Assembly (NCBI GenBank): GCA_031283395.1
Contig: JAITBV010000226.1
Coordinates: forward strand, 1 to 8,144
Reading direction: 5' to 3'
Source of the DNA: Candidatus Adiutrix sp.
GTDB taxonomy: Bacteria > Desulfobacterota > Desulfarculia > Adiutricales > Adiutricaceae
DNA length: 8,144 nt
This document shows positions 5,989-8,144 of this stretch, one piece after another. The notes beneath the pieces were generated by a model that was not told the DNA's origin, did no database searches, and saw nothing but the letters and a program-made list of their open reading frames with translations. Every line of letters starts with the position of its first letter. The first letter of the stretch is position 1. A program made the position numbers and the translations under genes.

Positions 5989-6022
5989 GACTCCGGCCAA
6001 AACCCCTGTTTTAGCCGGAGTC
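5989..6022 (-). promoter_or_regulatory. Strong intra-operon hairpin between binding protein and permease
   Basis: GACTCCGGC (5989-5997) pairs with GCCGGAGTC (6014-6022). After a single C/A mismatch, AAAAC (5999-6003) pairs with GTTTT (6008-6012), leaving a four-base loop: fourteen base pairs in all. In the operon's direction no T-run follows, so it is not a classical terminator. Its place just after the binding-protein stop fits an RNA-stabilising or partly attenuating hairpin that yields more binding protein than permease and ATPase. Confidence 0.65.
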
Positions 6023-6030
6023 CGGCGGCC

Positions 6031-6786
6031 TTACAGGCCGAATTTCAGGCGCAGGGCTTCATAGGCCTCGGTCTTCATTATCTTGGCCAATTCGGCGTCT
6101 ATGGCCGCGGCCAGAGCGTCATTGCCCAGCCGGGTAATGGTGAAGTTTTCCTCATCCACCAAGGGCGGCTCGATGGCCCTGAGATTGAGGGATTTTACAT
6201 AGCCTTCACCCACGGCCACATCGCAGACCACTCCGTCAAGCTGGCCCCGGCCCAGCATTTCAAAGGCTATCTGGTAATCCATGGTGTTGCTTATTTGCAC
6301 ACCATTTATTTCCTTTAAGGCGCCCTCCCCGGTGGTGCCCAAGCCGGCGTAGAAGTGATGGCCCTGGAAATCCTCGACCGTTTTGATCTTGGAATCGGCC
6401 TTGACAAACGCCACCTGGGCGGTCTTGAGATAGGGGACCTTGTTGAACAGGAGGTTCTTGGCCCGTTCTTCACTGAAAGTGAAGGCGGATACGCCTATAT
6501 CCACCTGCCCGGCCGGCACCGCCACCAGGATGTTGTCAAAGTTCATCTGGCTCCATTCGACCTTCAGGCCCAAGGCCGCGCCCACGGCTTCAAAAAGCTC
6601 GATGTCAAAGCCCACCAGCTTGTCGCCGTCGAGGGATTCATAGGGCGGGTAGTCGGGGGAAGTGCCGATGACCAGGGAATCCTTTTTCAGGAGCTGGGAG
6701 CGGAAGTCGCCGCCCTGGCCGAAGGCTGAACCGGGCAGAAGGAAAAGAATGGCCAGAAGCGGGATCAGGCGGGGGGCACGAATCAT
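6031..6786 (-). CDS. Periplasmic amino-acid-type substrate-binding protein (SBP_bac_3)
   Basis: The 251-residue protein belongs to the family-3 solute-binding proteins. A Sec signal peptide is evident: MIRAPR, then a hydrophobic core LIPLLAILFLLPG, with likely cleavage after AFG (about residue 23). No Cys lies at the cleavage site, so it is soluble in a periplasm rather than a lipoprotein. Family features are the first-strand motif VIGTSPDYPPYE (39-50), GFDIELFEAVG (59-69), the segment SAFTFSEERA (100-109) containing the usual ligand-binding Arg, GLGTTGE (148-154) and the hinge-region DGVVCDVAVGEGYV (184-197). It delivers a polar amino acid or similar solute to the permease. The Cys in VVCDV and the Phe-rich SAFTF segment differ from the commonest forms, so I do not name the ligand. 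The start at ATG 6786 has a strong AGGAGAA upstream. Hairpins lie on both sides of the gene. Confidence 0.95.
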   Translation of the reverse strand: MIRAPRLIPLLAILFLLPGSAFGQGGDFRSQLLKKDSLVIGTSPDYPPYESLDGDKLVGFDIELFEAVGAALGLKVEWSQMNFDNILVAVPAGQVDIGVSAFTFSEERAKNLLFNKVPYLKTAQVAFVKADSKIKTVEDFQGHHFYAGLGTTGEGALKEINGVQISNTMDYQIAFEMLGRGQLDGVVCDVAVGEGYVKSLNLRAIEPPLVDEENFTITRLGNDALAAAIDAELAKIMKTEAYEALRLKFGL

Positions 6787-6811
6787 GGTGTCGTTCTCCT
6801 GTTTTGATTGG

Positions 6812-6844
6812 CCGGAGCCAGAGGGGCCGGTCTCCGGGTTTTTT
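6812..6844 (+). terminator. Terminator-like hairpin facing the + strand
   Basis: CCGGAG (6812-6817) pairs with CTCCGG (6832-6837). An inner CCAG/CCGG pairing extends the stem, and TTTTTT follows at 6839-6844, one base after the arm. On the + strand this is a good intrinsic terminator shape, yet both flanking genes are on the - strand. It may stop antisense transcription; on the - strand the same fold sits between the hydrolase and binding-protein genes, 5' of the latter's ribosome-binding site. Confidence 0.45.
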
Positions 6845-6858
6845 CGGCCTGGTCGGAC

Positions 6859-7770
6859 TCACAACCGGGCTTTCACGGGGTCCGCCACCAGGGCGAAACC
6901 GTCGAATTCGTAGAGGCGCAGGCCGCGGGCGTCCTCGCGGAAGGAATGGCTCCCGGCCGCGACCGCCTCAAAGGCCGCCGCGGCCTCGATAAGCCTGGCC
7001 CCGGGCTGGACCGGTTCGTTGTGGCTGCAGTAAAGATGGCGCACCCGGCCGTAATCCCGGGCCAGGCGGTCCATGGTCGCCCGATAGGCCTGGAAATCCG
7101 AGGCCATGCCGTCTCCGGCGTCCAGGTGGGTGTAAAGGGCGGCCGGATAAAAGGTGTCCCCGGTCAGGAGGATGGAATTATCGCCATCGAAAAGCATAAG
7201 GCTGTCGGGCGAGTGCCCGGGCGTGGCCAGGGCCTCAAAGAGCCGGCCGCCGAGGTCGAAGGATTCGCCCTCAGCCACCGGTATATGGTCGGCCCCGCGT
7301 ATCTCGTATCCGGCCGGGTCGAAGCCGGGGGGGAAGGGCCGCGAGAACTGGTCCGGGCTCATGTGCTCGGCCACAGCCTTCCGCCCCAAGCCGCGGGAAA
7401 TGCGGGCCCGGGCCACTGGGTGGCCCGAGGCGTGGACGGCCCCGAACCGCCAGTTGCTGCCCATGTGGTCGAAATGGGCATGGCTGTTAACGACGGTTAG
7501 GGGTTTAGCGGTCAGGCTCTCCACCAGGGCCCGCATATCTCCCAGGCCCAGACCCGTATCCCACAAAAGGGCCCGCTCCCGGCCCTCGAAAAGGAAGGAG
7601 ATAACTTCCTGGAAGTGGCCCGGCTCGTAGATGGCCCAGCCCCCGCAGGGCAGAAGATAGACCTCGAACCAGGGGGAGGCGGCATGGACCCGCGGGTTTT
7701 GCCCGAACCAGGGCCGTGGGGGGGCATCCGCCCAGCCGGCCGGCCGGACCGCATCCGCGATTCTCTCCAT
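6859..7770 (-). CDS. Metallo-beta-lactamase-fold hydrolase
   Basis: The 303-residue protein carries the full metal-binding set of the fold: HAHFDH (97-102), H185 in ATPGHSPDS, D205 in LLTGDTFYP and H250 in CSHNEP. These ligands normally bind two zinc (or iron/manganese) ions that activate water for hydrolysis; family members cleave thioesters, lactones, phosphoesters or other bonds. No signal peptide is seen, so it is probably cytoplasmic. The N-terminal 45 residues (PRPWFGQNPRVHAASPWFEV) precede the fold proper. It is the first gene after the consensus promoter and lies 72 bp before the binding-protein gene, so it may process the imported solute; that is inference from position only. The start is ATG 7770 behind a G-rich ribosome-binding region (GGGGGAGTGAGGG). 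Confidence 0.92.
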   Translation of the reverse strand: MERIADAVRPAGWADAPPRPWFGQNPRVHAASPWFEVYLLPCGGWAIYEPGHFQEVISFLFEGRERALLWDTGLGLGDMRALVESLTAKPLTVVNSHAHFDHMGSNWRFGAVHASGHPVARARISRGLGRKAVAEHMSPDQFSRPFPPGFDPAGYEIRGADHIPVAEGESFDLGGRLFEALATPGHSPDSLMLFDGDNSILLTGDTFYPAALYTHLDAGDGMASDFQAYRATMDRLARDYGRVRHLYCSHNEPVQPGARLIEAAAAFEAVAAGSHSFREDARGLRLYEFDGFALVADPVKARL

Positions 7771-7805
7771 GCCCTCACTCCCCCAAAACCCGAAAACTTT
7801 TATTA

Positions 7806-7841
7806 AATTGATATTATATTACCCTTCCTCGCCCCTGTCAA
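7806..7841 (-). promoter_or_regulatory. Consensus sigma-70 promoter of the minus-strand operon
   Basis: Reading the - strand, TTGACA (7841-7836) and TATAAT (7818-7813) both match the consensus exactly, with an optimal 17-bp spacer. Transcription should begin near 7806, giving a leader of about 36 bases before the hydrolase ATG at 7770. I found no long palindrome that would clearly be a TetR-type operator; ATAT-A-ATAT overlaps the -10 box but is low-complexity. Confidence 0.85.
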
Positions 7842-7927
7842 ACCGCCGCCGGCTCATCAGCAAGCATCTGAGCTTGTTTCATAACTGTTTCCGTAGCCAG
7901 TTCCCGTATATCGGGCGGATAAGGCAA
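7838..7927 (-). pseudogene. Possible small ORF or gene remnant
   Basis: An open frame from a possible TTG start (7927) to TGA (7840-7838) would encode 29 residues; the product has a protein-like composition, with YPPDIRELATETVMKQAQML in its first two thirds. The frame is open back to a stop at 7957-7955 but has no ATG or clear ribosome-binding site that far up. Just upstream another frame (RYILSGRQACKQSG, then stop) reads on if one base is shifted, so this could be the end of a frameshifted gene. Its stop codon overlaps the -35 box of the operon promoter. Chance is a real possibility. Confidence 0.22.
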
Positions 7928-8006
7928 TGATAGCTCGCTTATGGCCCCGACTGCTTACAAGCCTGCCGTCCCGACAAAATATATCTATGCGGAGGTGGGT
8001 TAAGCT

Positions 8007-8144
8007 TTAATAATCCGATTCAATCATCGGCTGCTTGTCAGCCAGGTCGATCACCATTGAACAAATGGCGATATGGAACCATTTTTTAAAGGTCCGCAGA
8101 TCGCGTTTTTCAGGCCATTGGGTTTCATCAAGGCTCCAGCCGTT
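8007..8144 (-). CDS. Unidentified protein, C-terminal 45 residues
   Basis: The frame is open from the window edge (8144) to TAA (8009-8007). The fragment includes WPEKRDLRTFKKWFHI and ends in a run containing SMVIDLADKQPMIESDY. The alternation of charged and aromatic residues and the acidic end look like real coding sequence of a small soluble protein. I do not recognise the family, and most of the gene lies outside the window. Codon choice is AT-richer than in the neighbouring operon, hinting at a different origin. It points in the same direction as the hydrolase operon but is separated from it by 236 bp that include a separate consensus promoter. Confidence 0.6.
   Translation of the reverse strand, partial: NGWSLDETQWPEKRDLRTFKKWFHIAICSMVIDLADKQPMIESDY

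Noticed and set aside
5285..6064. Long + strand open frame opposite the permease gene
   Set aside because: It is rich in Gly, Gln and His in the manner of antisense frames in GC-rich genes, while the opposite strand is a clear full-length permease.
7958..8006. Continuation of the edge gene past its TAA in the same frame
   Set aside because: The frame stays open by chance for some 48 codons, but there is no start signal and no coding look; reading through the TAA is not supported.
1..8144. CRISPR array, insertion sequence, rRNA or riboswitch
   Set aside because: I saw no regularly spaced repeats, transposase motifs, terminal inverted repeats, conserved rRNA blocks or recognisable riboswitch cores.

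Overview
The window is a GC-rich (roughly 65% by eye), gene-dense bacterial segment. I infer a diderm anaerobe, most likely from the Desulfobacterota or a similar group. The grounds are an indolepyruvate:ferredoxin oxidoreductase operon, a binding protein with an ordinary Sec-type signal peptide and no lipobox Cys (so a periplasm), strong use of GCC/CTG/CGG codons, and TTG/GTG starts. Nothing here fixes the genus.

Layout. On the + strand, positions 2-2103 hold the 3' end of iorA, then iorB (10-bp overlap), then a cinA-like gene (3-bp gap), apparently one transcription unit. A 378-bp spacer (2104-2481) with several inverted repeats leads to a small RRM-type RNA-binding protein gene (2482-2763). 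Its 144-bp 3' spacer carries two diverged copies of a ~40-nt hairpin element. The second copy is enclosed by a 7-bp inverted repeat and followed by an AT-rich tail, so it may be the terminator between the convergent RRM gene and minus-strand operon.

From 7770 down to 2908 everything is on the - strand and reads as one operon: metallo-beta-lactamase-fold hydrolase, periplasmic amino-acid-type binding protein, HisM/GlnP-type permease, GlnQ/HisP-type ATPase, TetR-family regulator, polytopic membrane protein. Spacings are 72 bp, 59 bp, an 8-bp overlap, 0 bp and 18 bp. It starts at an exact-consensus sigma-70 promoter (TTGACA, 17 bp, TATAAT) at 7841-7813. Hairpins lie on both sides of the binding-protein gene. 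Beyond the promoter the sequence becomes visibly AT-richer. That part holds a possible small gene or remnant and the last 45 codons of an unidentified minus-strand gene cut by the window edge.

How it fits together. IorAB oxidises aryl-pyruvates from aromatic amino acid transamination to aryl-acetyl-CoA with reduction of ferredoxin. The minus operon looks like an uptake system for a polar amino acid or related small solute. It is co-expressed with its probable regulator, a hydrolase and a membrane protein of unknown role. The substrate cannot be read from the sequence. I see no mobile element, CRISPR array, rRNA or intact tRNA. The less routine observations are the eroded deamidase half of the CinA-like protein, the repeated hairpin element after the RRM gene, the mutually exclusive hairpins in its leader, and the composition of the transporter operon.
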